Program-made: the position numbers and the translations under genes
NCBI RefSeq assembly: GCF_030272615.1
Contig: NC_081406.1
Coordinates: 238,568,422-238,626,421, forward strand
DNA length: 58,000 bases
From: Cryptomeria japonica
Lineage: Eukaryota; Streptophyta; Pinopsida; Cupressales; Cupressaceae
Reading direction: 5' to 3'
Shown here: positions 44,501-55,635 of the stretch, one piece after another
Layout of the letters: each line of letters starts with the position of its first letter
How positions within the stretch are numbered: the stretch's first letter is position 1
The notes under the pieces: model-generated
What the model saw: the letters and a program-made list of their open reading frames with translations, nothing else
Databases searched by the model: none
Told to the model about the DNA's origin: nothing

Positions 44501-45624
44501 GTGACATGGTATGTAGGCTACATAAAGCCTTATATGGTCTAAAGCAAGCACCTAGGGCATGGTATGAGCACCTTCATTCCCATCTTGTGAAGATTGGATT
44601 TGAGAGAACAAGTGAAGATAGTAATATCTACTTGAAGTCTAAAGGAGATCAGATCCTGATCTATGAGGTATTTGTTGATGACATTATCTTTGGTAGAGAT
44701 GACAAGATGAGTCATGAGTTTGTTGATGAGATGAAGGAAGAGTTTGAGATGTCACTCATAGGGGAGATTAAGTTCTTCATTGGAATATAGATCCAACAGA
44801 TGAAGGATGGAACCTTTATCACTCAGACCAAGTATGTCAAAGAGGTGTTGAAGACCTTTGGCATGGAAGATAGAAAAGCGGTTGGTACACCGATGGTGAC
44901 CGATTGCAAACTATCCAAAGAGGATGACTCAGCATTGGTTGATGAGAAGGAATACCGATCAATGATTGGTAAATTGCATTATGTAGTGCATAGCAGACTG
45001 GATATTGCACATGCAGTTGGCATTACTGCAAGGTTCCAGAAAAGTCCAAGAGAATCCCACTTGGTTGCAGTCAAGCGGATTCTTAGGTATTTGAACGGAA
45101 CTATTGACTATGGATTGTGGTATCCATATAGCAAGGACTTCAACTTGAAAGTGTTCATAGATGCTGATTGGGCTGGTAATGTAGATGACTAGAAGAGCAC
45201 AACTGGTGGTGCATTCTTCCTTGGTGGTAGACTGGTCTCATGGATGAGTAAAAAGCAGAGTTGTATCTGTCAGTCTATAGCAAAAGCAGAGTATGTTGCA
45301 GCTTTCATGAACTGCACTCAAACAATCTGGATGAAGCATGTACTGAAAGGCTTCAAAATCCCTATACCTGAACCAGTAAGTATATTTTGTGATAACACAA
45401 GTGCTATCAATATTTCAAAGAATCCAGTTTTACATTCTAGAACCAAGAACTCTAAGCTTAAGTATCATTTCTTAAGGGAAAAGGTTCAGAACAAAGAGAT
45501 TGCACTTGAGCATGTGTCCAATAAGGAGCAGTTAGGAGACATATTCACCAAGCCTCTTCCAAAGACTACATTTACACACTTAAGAGGTGAATCAGGGGTA
45601 CTGTCCCTTCAAGAGGTGAACTAA
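41536..45624 (+). pseudogene. gag-pol: Copia B Gag-Pol polyprotein (1363 codons)
   Basis: A single frame from ATG 41536 to TAA 45622 with no frameshift, broken by stops at 42739, 42940, 43420, 44305, 44788 and 45190. Domains: copia gag with CFSCNQIGHIAINC; protease WIIDSGCSHHMTG; integrase finger (CRECQLGKM) and core with VHTDLCGPM; RT with QMDVKSTFLNG, LYGLKQAPRAWY and catalytic FVDDIIFG; RNase H with DADWAGNVDD, KAEYVAA and CDNTSAI. The second catalytic Asp of integrase, normally in an LR(T/S)D motif, is Asn here (LRTNQRGEF). The RNase H site usually read EAEY is KAEY. Order protease-integrase-RT-RNase H is that of Ty1/copia. At least three stops sit where the family has Gln (TPQQNG, KGY-Q-EEG and the LG-Q-I type). 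Confidence 0.95.
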
Positions 45625-45829
45625 AGGTATATTCTCCACATCAGTCATGTATTGCATCGTCAAATCTTTCTTCAGGATTGATGTGTTGAAGGATGCTACT
45701 CCTTAGGGGGACCAGCATAATGGAACCAAGAAGCTTGTGCCTCCACTTTGGCATTATTGTCAAAGGGGGAGAAGATGTAAAGCGGAGATGTGAAGCGAAG
45801 AGATATCTTTGTATATTGCCATCAATACC

Positions 45830-45841
45830 AAAGGGGGAGAT
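45830..45841 (+). other. Polypurine tract of copia B
   Basis: AAAGGGGGAGAT, directly before the 3' LTR start TGTTGGCATTATG. Identical to the family A tract. Confidence 0.9.
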
Positions 45842-47391
45842 TGTTGGCATTATGTGAACCGGTATGTGGACATAATGACATTGTATGTTGTCATTGATGT
45901 CAATATGTTGAAGAGGTATGAACCGGCATATGTGAGAACCGGTATAACACTATGAACCGGCATTTGTGCCAAAGTGAAGTGGTGTGCTTGTTTGAGATGA
46001 ACCGGCATATGGTTATGGGAACCGGCACATGGAAGCGTTGTATGACTACCGGTTGGTAGTCTCAACTTCAAGGTTTCCGGTTGAAGAGCTTCAAGCCTGT
46101 ATGGCTCAACCAATGACATTGTGTGATGAGTTAGCATTGTAATGAAGAACAGATCATGTTGCCATGTTAGCCTTATGCGCGTGAAGGATCTTGCATAAAG
46201 GAGATTGTACCTATCTACCTCAGGAATGTGCGAAGTCTGTAAACGGTGATAACGTGTGATGGGTTATAAGCCGCCATGAAATTGGTGGAAAACAAACAAT
46301 GGAGAATGTCTTGAGATCAGATCAAGACTGTTGCATTCAATACAGTATGATCAACAATCAGGATTGAACCGTTTGAATTCCTTAACCTAACAGGTCTAGG
46401 GTTTAGGGTTTATGCTACCGACCTGTCTATTGTCCTATAAGGTCGATGTTGTGACTCTTTCAGAGGTTGTTGGCAAAAAGTTGTGTGTGAGTATCCAAGA
46501 GAAGGGATACGAGATCCTTGCCAGACCAGAGGAGAGAAGTGATACCTACAGAGTGTAAGTGTAGAAGGTGAAGATGACCTTAAGTGGATCTGCATTGGCA
46601 TTGAGTGTTGTTACTAGATCATTGTAATACCTATTGATCTCTAGCCACCTCAACAGTTGGAAAATCCCCTAATAGGGTAGCCTTAACCGGCTTGCTATAA
46701 ATCCCTTAATAGGGTAACTCAAAGTTATTGAGATCTGGAAAGCTAGAGAGCTCTGGAAATCCTTTAGCTATTGAGTACTTGAAATCCTCTAACAAGGTAC
46801 CCTTAACAAGGTTTAACCCTTAACTGAGTATTGTAGCCATCCCTTAACCAACTGATCTCTAACAAGATCAGTTCCTAGTAGAACCTTTTGTAATGTCTTT
46901 AACCGGACAAGGCTTCTAATAGAGTGGACTTCCAAAGAGTTCAACAACAAGCTTGTGGGTATTCATCCCCACCGTGGTTTTTCCCAGTTGGGTTTCCACG
47001 TGAAAAATATGTGTGTCATATGTGATGCTTTTATCTTGTGATGATTTGTTATTGCTTGACAAGCATATGATGGTTCTGTGTTTTATGCCTGTCAATAAAA
47101 CATGTTGAACTAGCTATTGTGAAGATATGATGATAGATTACCTATTCATGCATAAGGGTGAAATGGTAGTGTAGTTTTGAGTTGAGTGGAAAACTCAGTG
47201 AGTAACTAGTTTATGATTGTTTTAGTTGTTTTGAGTTTCACCGGTTGCACTCTGTTTCAAACCGGTGTCACTGTTTGCCAGTCATTTGGAGGGATTGTTG
47301 CTGAACCGGTTTAGGTCTGTATTTTGTCTGTACTCATTCACCCCCCCTCTCAGTACCAGTTTGGTACTATTCATTCATCATTAAGTTATCA
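45842..47391 (+). repeat. 3' LTR of copia B (1550 bp)
   Basis: Colinear with 39912-41461. Ends AAGTTATCA, followed by the TSD TGTAG at 47392-47396. Confidence 0.95.
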
Positions 47392-47396
47392 TGTAG

Positions 47397-48160
47397 GTGA
47401 TTGAAAGTTTTGTCATTGATGGCAACCTTACAATCCTATGGCACCGGCAAGGCATTACACCGGCACTAGCAAGATCAGACTCTACACCGGCACTCAGACC
47501 ACCGGCACCGGCAGAGCAAGGAAGCATACCGGCACAAAGGCCGACATAATTTTTGTTATATTATATTTTGTTTATTATTGTAAAATCTTTGTAAGCCGAC
47601 TTGGCATCATTGTAAAATGACTTATATAAGAGAGATCATTATAGAACATTTGTAAGAAAGGAAAAAGATTGTATTTAGGCGAAATAAGGTAGACCTATTA
47701 TGTGAATTATAGGTTAAGGGTTTATGTAAGAAGCAAAGCAGAAACCAGTACTGGATCTGGCATTATAGATGCTATTTTGAAGCAGTACAAGATACTGGAT
47801 TTGTATAATCCATCATTGTAAGTCAATGAGACTTCCCATTGAGCAGTGAGCTCTAGGCAGTTGGCCTTCTTGCATGTGCAGGCCCCTCTTGTAGCAGTAA
47901 TATTCTCTTATTGGCCAATAAGTGAATACTGTGGGTCACAAATCCCACCGAGGTTTTTCCCACACCAGGTTTCCTCGTTAAAACCTTGTGTTATGGTGTG
48001 TTTTTCATGTGGTTGCTTTTAATTCTGTTTATTGCATTATTTCTTGCATACTGGTACACTATTATAATATGTTCTACATGTTTTAGGTTAAGAAATTCAA
48101 TACACCAGTTAGATACTTATTCACCCCCCCCCCCTCTCGGTATCTGTGGGAATCCTAACA
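47397..48160 (+). repeat. 3' LTR of family A copy 1, remainder
   Basis: Resumes at GTGATTGAAAGTTTTG exactly where 39911 stopped and ends AATCCTAACA. Together with 39877-39911 it makes 799 bp, against 789 bp for the 5' LTR. Confidence 0.92.
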
Positions 48161-49558
48161 GTAAGCACATTCCTAGAAGCCATCATGAAGTTCCAAACTG
48201 CAAACCCTGATGGAGGATCAAGGATAGTAAAAATATGTGATGGGGTAGGAGTATCTAAATACTTTTCTTGCATAGTTTGATACTACAAAGAATGTGGTTT
48301 TACATAGATATTACAAACCAACTTTCCCCCAAAGGCCTTATTCCTTTTTGAAAGATCATGTAGACCAACCCCACCCATAGATTTACTTGGAGTCATTTTG
48401 TTGAGAGATACAAGCGGGATCTTTTTATCTTCTGAAAGATTACCTTTCCAAATAAAATTTCAAATAATTTTCTCAATATGGGAAACAATAGATTTTGGGG
48501 CTTGAAGAACTAAAATGTAGTAGTTTGGGATTGTAGCCAAAACAGTTTTGACAAGAAGGATTTTGCCTAACAGAGATAACCATCTAGCTTTCCACATAGA
48601 AATTCTTCTTTTTAATCTGTCAATCATAGAATTCCAAAAAGAAGGTTTCCCTGCTCCCATAAAGAAAGGGATGCCCAAGTACGAAGATGGAAGAGAATCC
48701 ACTGGAAAGCCCAATGTCTGGATAATGTTGTTAGACACCATTTCAGAAGTATTAAATATGAATAATTTATATTTCTGAACACTGATATTCTGTCCTGATC
48801 CGGAAGTATATATGTCCAACATTTTCTTAATATACTTTGCTTCTTGAATATTGGAACAACCAAATAAAAGTGTATCATCTGCAAATAAAGTTTGGGTGAT
48901 AGAAATTGAGGTATTAGGGATGCATACCCCCTTCCAAAGACCTAGAGTCAGCTACTTTTTGACCAATCTACTAAAATCTTCTACCATGATAATGAAGAGA
49001 AAAGGTGATAGTGGATCACCTTGTCAAACTCCTTGAGTGGCTCAAAAAAAACCAGAAGGATTACCATTAATAATAACTGAGAAATGTACCCCAGAGAGAC
49101 AATTTTTTATCCATTTGCATGACTTATCCAAAAATCCAAACATTTTAAGCACTCTCAAAAGAAAAGACCAACATCCTTTATCATATGCTTTCAACATGTC
49201 TAATTTAGATATGAAAGTAGGGGACTGTGAAGAGTTAATTGAGTGCAAAGCTTCATGTGCCAAAAGCGCACCTTCTGATGTTTCCCTACTAGGAACAAAA
49301 CCTCCTTGTTGAGGAGATATTACTTTAGGTATCAAGGATTTTAATCGAAGATAAATAGCTTTTGTGAAGATCTTGTAAACTGTATTACACAAGGAGATAG
49401 GCCTAAAGTCTACAAAAGATTGAGGGTTGTTGGATTTGGGGATAAGAGCAAGATGGGTTAAATTGAAGTTATTGAGAATAAAAGCTTTTTGTCTTGACTC
49501 TTTCAAAGCCATTAAAAGATCAAAACTTAAAATGTCTCAACACTTTTGAAAGAATAGT
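48161..49558 (-). pseudogene. LINE reverse transcriptase fragment
   Basis: 49042-49512 carries the fingers of an L1-type RT (LALIPKSNNPQSFVDFRPIS, ISPQQGGFVPSR, KLDMLKAYD). Further on in the same frame come QGDPLSPFLF, with TGA where the family has Arg just before it, then the catalytic FADDTLLFG (about 48870-48900), and the thumb (SSYLGIPFFMGAGKPSFW, 48460-48822). It is bounded by family A copy 1 on the left and copy 2 on the right. Target-primed reverse transcription is the family role; this copy is broken. Confidence 0.87.
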
Positions 49559-50451
49559 TGTTCGGATTTCCACAGATACTGAGAGGGGGGGGTGAATTAG
49601 TATCTAATCGGTGAATTGAATTTCTTAACTTAAAAAATGTAGAACATATTATAATAGTGTACTGGTATGCAAGAAATAATGCAATAAACAGAATTAAAAG
49701 CATCCACATGAAAAGCACACCATGACACAAGGATTTAACGAGGAAACCCAGTGTGGCAAAAACCTTGATGGGATTTTTGACCCACAATATTCACTTACTG
49801 GCCAATAAGAGAATATTACTTACAAGAGGGACCTGCACATGCAGGAAGGCCAACTACCTAGAGCTCACTGCTCAATGGGAAGTCTCACTGACTTACAATG
49901 TGGATTATACAAATCCAATATCTTGTACTACTTTACAATAGCATCTATAATGCTAGATCCAGTACCGGTTTCTCACTGACTTACAATGTGGATTATACAA
50001 ATCCAATATCTTGTACTACTTTACAATAGCATCTATAATGCTAGATCCAGTACCGGTTTCTTCTCTTCTTCTTACATAAACCCTTAACCTATATTTTGCA
50101 TAATAGGTCTGCCTAATATCTTCTTCTTCTTCTTCACTTACAAAATGTCTACAATGATCTCTCTTATATATAAGAGTCATTTTACAACTTGCCAAGTCAT
50201 CTTACAAAGTTTTTACAATAATAAACAAAATATAATATATCAAAAACCCTGTCGGCCTCTGTACCGGTATGCTTCCTTTCTCTGTGTCAGTGCCAGTGGT
50301 CTGAGTGTCGGTGTAGAGTGTGATCTGTTGATGCCGGTGAACTATCTTGCCGGTGAAATGCCTTGCCGATGTCATAGGATTGTAAGGTTGCCATCAATGA
50401 CAAAACCTTCAATCACCTACAATGTCTCATTGGAGTGTGCATATGCCAACA
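49559..50451 (-). repeat. 3' LTR of family A copy 2 (893 bp)
   Basis: Plus-strand edges TGTTCGGATTTCC and ATATGCCAACA. It holds an exact 88 bp tandem duplication (49883-49970 and 49971-50058). Without it the length is 805 bp, against 804 bp for the 5' LTR. Confidence 0.92.
49883..50058. repeat. Exact 88 bp tandem duplication in LTR
   Basis: TCTCACTGACTTACAATGTG begins at 49883 and again at 49971. The two units appear identical, so this duplication is younger than most divergence between the LTRs. Confidence 0.9.
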
Positions 50452-50463
50452 ATCTCCCCCTTT
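50452..50463 (-). other. Polypurine tract, family A copy 2
   Basis: Minus-strand AAAGGGGGAGAT adjoining the 3' LTR. Confidence 0.88.
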
Positions 50464-52299
50464 GGCATTGATGGCAACACTCATGAGAAAATTCAAAAGT
50501 GTATCCAAAACTTTAATCCAAAAATCTTTCCAAAAATATGTTACCAAAAATATAAGAACTCCCCCTAAGTAGATAAGTCTTTTGTCAGTTATTTTCTCAT
50601 ACTACTACGCCCCCTTTGGCATCAATGACAAAGGTTGTCAAGGTGTCAATAGAGTTGTAGCCTCAACCTTGTAACTGGGTAGTTACAATTTGAAATAGAT
50701 CTGCCAAAATCAAGTTTATACTCTCCATAAACTTCTTACTGTCACTTATTGTTGTCTCTATTCTTTTAACTATACCGGTGAGGTGCTGCATATGCTCTGT
50801 CGGTGTTTTCTGTCCCTGTATCAGTGCCTCAGATATTTCCTTCCACAATGATGCTAGATAGTCCAATCTTAGACTCAGTTTTAATCTCAAATTCTTTGCC
50901 TTATTCACTATTCTTTCCTTTTCTCTTTCTAACTTAAGTAACTCTTCCTCAAAATTTGTTATCCTTTGCTCAAAAACTGATAATGTATCAGGTGCGTTAA
51001 CAAAATTATCAACAAGTTTATTGATTTCATCTTGTACCTTGCTCATTTTCTTATCTATGTCTACTGTCAAAAAGTTTGTCTTGTAGGTATCTTTGTACAG
51101 AGTTTTGTATTCTTTCAATAAGTTACATAGTTCCGGTAGAAGTGTGTCAAATTCCCTAGTACACTTCTTTATCTGATCTTCAAAGAATTTTTTCTTTTCA
51201 ATTTCTACCTTATTCTTCAAAGTCTCTTCCTTTATTTGCTCAATAGTCACTGTGTTCTCAGTGATGTATTTACACAAGGTATCAAGTTGTCCTAAAGAAT
51301 CTTTATTGTCTATGTAACAGTTAAGAGCAATTACCTTCAAAATTGGGATTGTGTCATCTATAGCTTTATAAGCCTGTGAACTACAATCTGTTATCCTTTT
51401 GATTGAATCTAAGAGTACTTTAGTTACATTTGTTGGTTTGTGGCCTGCTGAGGAGGAACCAACATTCTGAATTCCATCGGTGGAGGAAGTAACCAAGCTT
51501 GTTGTGACCTCTGGTAGGTCTGTTTGTGTTTGTATTTCCTTAAGCAATGGTTTGTGTACTTCTCCTGTTGCCGGTTGTACTGTTTCCTCATGACTCTGTT
51601 CTTGTACCTGTTCCTGTTCCGGAGTCTTTTGCTCTTCTTGTTTCTCTATCTGTTCTCCTATGTTATCATCTACCGATTTCTCTTGTCTTTGAACAATTTG
51701 CTCAGTTATCGGTTGCTCACTAGCCATGTCTGTCAGACCAGTTGTATCTTTATCTACACAATGTTGATCTTTTGTGTATCAACATCTACTGTGTATAAGA
51801 CTTTAGAATTAGGATTAGTATCCTTTATGTTCATACTCTCATCTGTCGGTTGATCTTCTATAGTTGTTGTTACCGGTGATGTAATCAAAGGAGGTGGGGG
51901 TAAGTTGTCTTTTACTTTGATACTCGGAGGTCCACCAACCTTTCCTTTTCCTTTGTCTCTCTCCTTCTAATATACCTTTATTAGTTTGGGGTTCCTGTAT
52001 TCTTCCTGTTTTTCTTTCTCAACAAGAAATATGTCCCATGCATTTTATGTTTCTTCAGTTACCTCATTAACTCTTCCAACCATTAAAGCAATATGTCGGT
52101 GTGCAGTAGAGAATACTGACTGATTGGCTTTAGCAATTAAGTCATCTATCTCCTTAGGTGAGTTTACTGGATAAACAGCTAGTAACTTTTCAATTTTGAT
52201 TTTCTTATCAAGCTCTATAACAGCTTGTCTTCTTGCTTCCAGTCTTTTGAATAGTTCATCTGGTACTTCATTTATCACTTCCATCAAAAACTTCTTATG

Positions 52300-52304
52300 C
52301 ATGT
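52300..52304. other. TSD CATGT, left copy (solo LTR)
   Basis: Exact match to 53691-53695. Joining the flanks with one copy removed reproduces the colinear ORF2 sequence of copy 1. Confidence 0.9.
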
Positions 52305-53690
52305 TGATGCTCTACAAAAAGGGAAGGTTAGTCAATGATATCAAGACACAAAATAAGAAAAGAAAGGAAAACGTTAGTGTCAGAAATCACAAACAAAATA
52401 CTTTCCTACACAAGCATATCAAAAGAGATATCAAAAGCATGATGAAACATCTAACTAAAAAGGTAAATATGATGAGGCATCTCCAAATGCCTCCTAACAT
52501 GCTCTTGGTTTCTTCTCTCTTGTTCCTCTCCTCTCCAAGTTCCAAAATAGTGTAGCTCTCAGCAGCTTTTTGCACTATGGATGCTTATGGAGGTTTGAGA
52601 TTGAAATATTGCTCTAAATGTAAATAAAGAAGCTAATATTAAGCTATTGATACTAAAATGATTTATTTTAACCAAAATGACAATATATGAGTTGATTATG
52701 CTAAAATGCTCTCTCAAAATGTCTCTAGCTTAAATGCATTCAAGTTTTCAGGATCTGGATTATGAAGAAATGGGCTCTATTTATAGGAAAAATGGAGCAA
52801 TGGATGGTTGAGATTGAGCAATCTCAACAAGAGTCAGGATTGAAAGGTTTGAGATCCATGTGAGGGCTTTCAACCCAATCCCAGGATGACAAGTGTCAAT
52901 GTGAGATAGGTTGAGAGGAGAGGGAATAAGCATTAAATGCTTGACATGACTTTGGGAGTTAAGGTCAAGGTTAGGTTGAGTGAATAAATTCTTTATTCAA
53001 AGAATAAAGCTTTTATCCAATGGATAAACTCTTGTGCAAAGGCAAGAGGGATAAATATGGTCAAAGCAATAAATGCTTGAGGAGACACATGAGTGCAATT
53101 TGAAATAACCATAAATGGTTATGTAAGAGCCATTAATGGTCATGTAAGAGCCATTAGTGGTTTTGGAAGACTTTGGAGGTTAAATTGTTGAACACACAAA
53201 GCAATAAATGTTTTTCAAAGACTTTGAGGTCTTTGAGAAGTGACTCCAAGTTGCTTAGGAATGTGACAATAATTAGGGAATGGATTAGGCTAATTAGGAA
53301 GGGTTTAGAAGAATCTAGAATGGGATTTAGGAATGCAAGTGGATTTGGTGGGTGAGGGAAAATAGGATTTTAATTAAAATAAAATTCATTTATTTCAATA
53401 AATGTGTGCAAGTTGCATTTGTAGGAAAATGCATAAATGTTTAATTTAATTTATTTAAAAGAGGAATAGGGGATTAAATTAAATAGATAGGATTTTGTTC
53501 ATTTAATTGATTGTGAATTTGATATAATGAATTAATTAAAATAAATTGAATAATTTATTTAATTAATAGGAGAATATTTTGAAGATGAATTAATTAAATA
53601 TTAATTTAATTAACTGATGGCTAGTGGATTTTTAATCAAATAAATATGAAATATTCATTTAATTAAAATGGACAGATTTATGTGACTACA
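52305..53690 (-). mobile_element. Solo LTR of the Tat family (1386 bp)
   Basis: Starts TGATGCTC and ends GACTACA on the plus strand, in the same orientation as the Tat 5' LTR at 15571-17046. It shares the TATA box (52777-52785), segments such as GACAAGTGTCAA and ATGGTTAT, and the AT-rich end with ATTCATTTAATT. The perfect TSD CATGT and absence of any interior show LTR-LTR recombination after insertion. It disrupts ORF2 of family A copy 2. Confidence 0.9.
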
Positions 53691-53695
53691 CATGT
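53691..53695. other. TSD CATGT, right copy (solo LTR)
   Basis: Exact repeat of 52300-52304. Confidence 0.9.
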
Positions 53696-55635
53696 CAATG
53701 TGCAAAATAACACTATTTTCCACTTGTTCTTTTTCATCTGCTATCAAAGTGTCATAGACCTTCCCTATGTTTTTGAGTCTCCCTTCCTCTGTAATGTCAT
53801 TTAGCAATATGTCAAGAGGGGCCAAGTTTTGTTTTGTTATCTTCTTCTTCTTGGGTGTCAGTTTCTTCTTTCGTGTAGTCTTTTTAACCAGAGATCTTAC
53901 TGCTTGTTGTTTCTATCTAGTTCTTCTAGGTGAGGGTGTGGTTGTCGGTGAAGGATCTCTTTTCCCTACAACTCTTTTGAAAGCTATAGGCATGTCACTC
54001 TCTGAAGAAGTGCCTACCAGTGATAGGTGAGTCTCAGGCTGTAGAGTTCCTAACTCATCCTCAGTGATACCAGTTTTCTTTAATACATCTTCTTTAATAG
54101 CCTTTGCCTGTCTAGAACCTCTTCTCACAACTGCCTCAACCTTTTTCACTATGTTCTTAGATTAAATTTGTTTTTCTATGGTCTCAATACTACCAAATAC
54201 TTCTTCCTTTGGTTCGTTTGGTGCTTCCAGAAGTGCTTTAGCATAAGTCTCAATTATATGATCATCTGTCTCATAGCCCATCTATGTTACCCAGATTGTT
54301 CTTGGGATGACTGCTTCCATCCAGATCTCATCCTTTTTTATTACAAAACATATATCATCCTTGTACTTGTCAACAATCTTCTGTGATAATCCGATTCTCT
54401 TCTTCATTTTGGCCTTAAGTGCTTGAAAGTATTCATGGATATTATTTTCTTTGTCTTGACCCATGTTGTTGAATAGTTATGTTAACTGTTTTCCTACCGA
54501 TATATCAAATCCAAGTACTTTATAGCCTATACCAGGAACATGTTTGGTTATGTGTAGCATCAAGCATACAAGCAGATTACCAAATCTAAAAGTTCCTTTC
54601 TTATCTTTCTTTATCTTGCCTAAGTTGTCAATTAACTCATCTTTTAACCATTCACATATGTCAATTTTCACATTGTCTGTAACCATATCATAAGCACTCT
54701 TAATGCATAAACTTGAAACTGAGTTAAGTCTATTTGCATGAGTAGCTTTATACCCTAAAATCATGCTAACAAATCTCACATTTGTATCTGTTACATCATT
54801 TACCCTCAAGGACCTTCTGTCGGATGTTGCACCAGTTAGTTTAGTTACTAGGTCATTTGAGACCTTCTTAGTCTTGTCTGGTCTTTTACTAGTGGGCGGT
54901 AACCCTTTGATAGCTTTCACAGCTTCCTTGGTAATTTTGTGAATTGCATCTAACTAGAAAAATTCACGATGTACCCTGCTTAAGACTATCCTAATCACAT
55001 CCTTGGGAAATTTAGGAATACAGAGGATTTCAGTAAATCCTAGAGTTTCAATGATTTTACGTTCCAGTTTTACATTTCTGAAATTATCACATATGACAGA
55101 TTTATACATTGTTTTGATCTCTTCATCTCCCAATTCCTCTATGTTACAGTGAATGTAAATTCTTGGGTCTTCAGCATAAACAACTCCTTTTGGTATTTGA
55201 GAGAAAGCACCTACATTGTCATCTTTCTTTGCTACCTTGGGAACTAGTTGAAATACGGGCCTAGGGCATTTTATAACCTCGACTACAGTAGGGTTTGCTA
55301 TATATTCAAGTGTAGAGGTGGATGCCATGATGATAAATACCTTTTTCAATCTTTGGATGGATTGATTGCTTGAAATGCTCCGCCTCTTTGCTTGAAATCC
55401 CTTAGCTCTGCAAATTTCGCGCTCTACGAATGTTTGAAATCACGGTGAAATGAAATGGAGCCAAAACCACAAATTTATAATGTTTATTTGCCATCTACCA
55501 CATTTAATGCATGTCGGTTAAGTATTCACTTAACATTGTCTGTCGGTAATGAAGTAGTTTCCAACTTCTCATCTCTAACCGAGGGAATTATAGCATATGT
55601 GTCATTAGATTGCCAAACCCTCAAAGAAAATTTCT

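Larger units (their letters stand above)
39912..47391 (+). mobile_element. Ty1/copia element B (7480 bp), nested in family A copy 1
   Basis: Two 1,550 bp LTRs (39912-41461 and 45842-47391) with TG...CA ends, a PBS, a full gag-protease-integrase-RT-RNase H frame, a polypurine tract and a perfect TSD TGTAG (39907-39911 and 47392-47396). Complete in structure; coding is broken by in-frame stops. Confidence 0.96.
34050..48160 (+). mobile_element. Family A copy 1: non-autonomous copia-type LTR element (with copia B nested in its 3' LTR)
   Basis: The 5' LTR (34050-34838) is followed by a perfect tRNA-Met-type PBS. The interior holds a Gag-like ORF and a large unknown ORF2 and ends in a polypurine tract (39864-39876). 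The 3' LTR begins at 39877 but is split after 35 bp by copia B and resumes at 47397-48160. Flanks are GTAAT before and GTAAG after, a TSD with one mismatch. No protease, integrase, RT or RNase H is encoded. Without copia B the length is 6626 bp, against 6631 bp for copy 2 without its own later changes. It inserted into the LINE. Confidence 0.9.
50663..55328 (-). pseudogene. Family A ORF2 copy 2 (interrupted by solo LTR)
   Basis: ATG at 55328 (ATCATCATGGC), same site as copy 1. One frame runs from 55328 through 54954-55328, 54477-54920, 54282-54464, 53913-54149 and, across the solo LTR, 52045-52302. The last 354 codons (50663-51727) are open in another frame and form the C-terminal coiled coil, ending FQIVTTQLQG. 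It is interrupted by stops (for example TAG at 54954, where copy 1 has TGG) and by small indels between 51728 and 52044. Coding length without the insertion is about 3275 bp, against 3296 bp in copy 1. Text such as GTFRFGNLLVCLMLHITK is identical in both copies. Function unknown; no enzyme motif seen. Confidence 0.78.

Noticed and set aside
1661-45624. Stop-codon reassignment (TAG/TAA read as Gln)
   Set aside because: Stops also replace Trp and Arg, TGA occurs as well, sister copies show plain CAG or TGG at these sites, and real ends use TAA and TGA. Decay explains it better.
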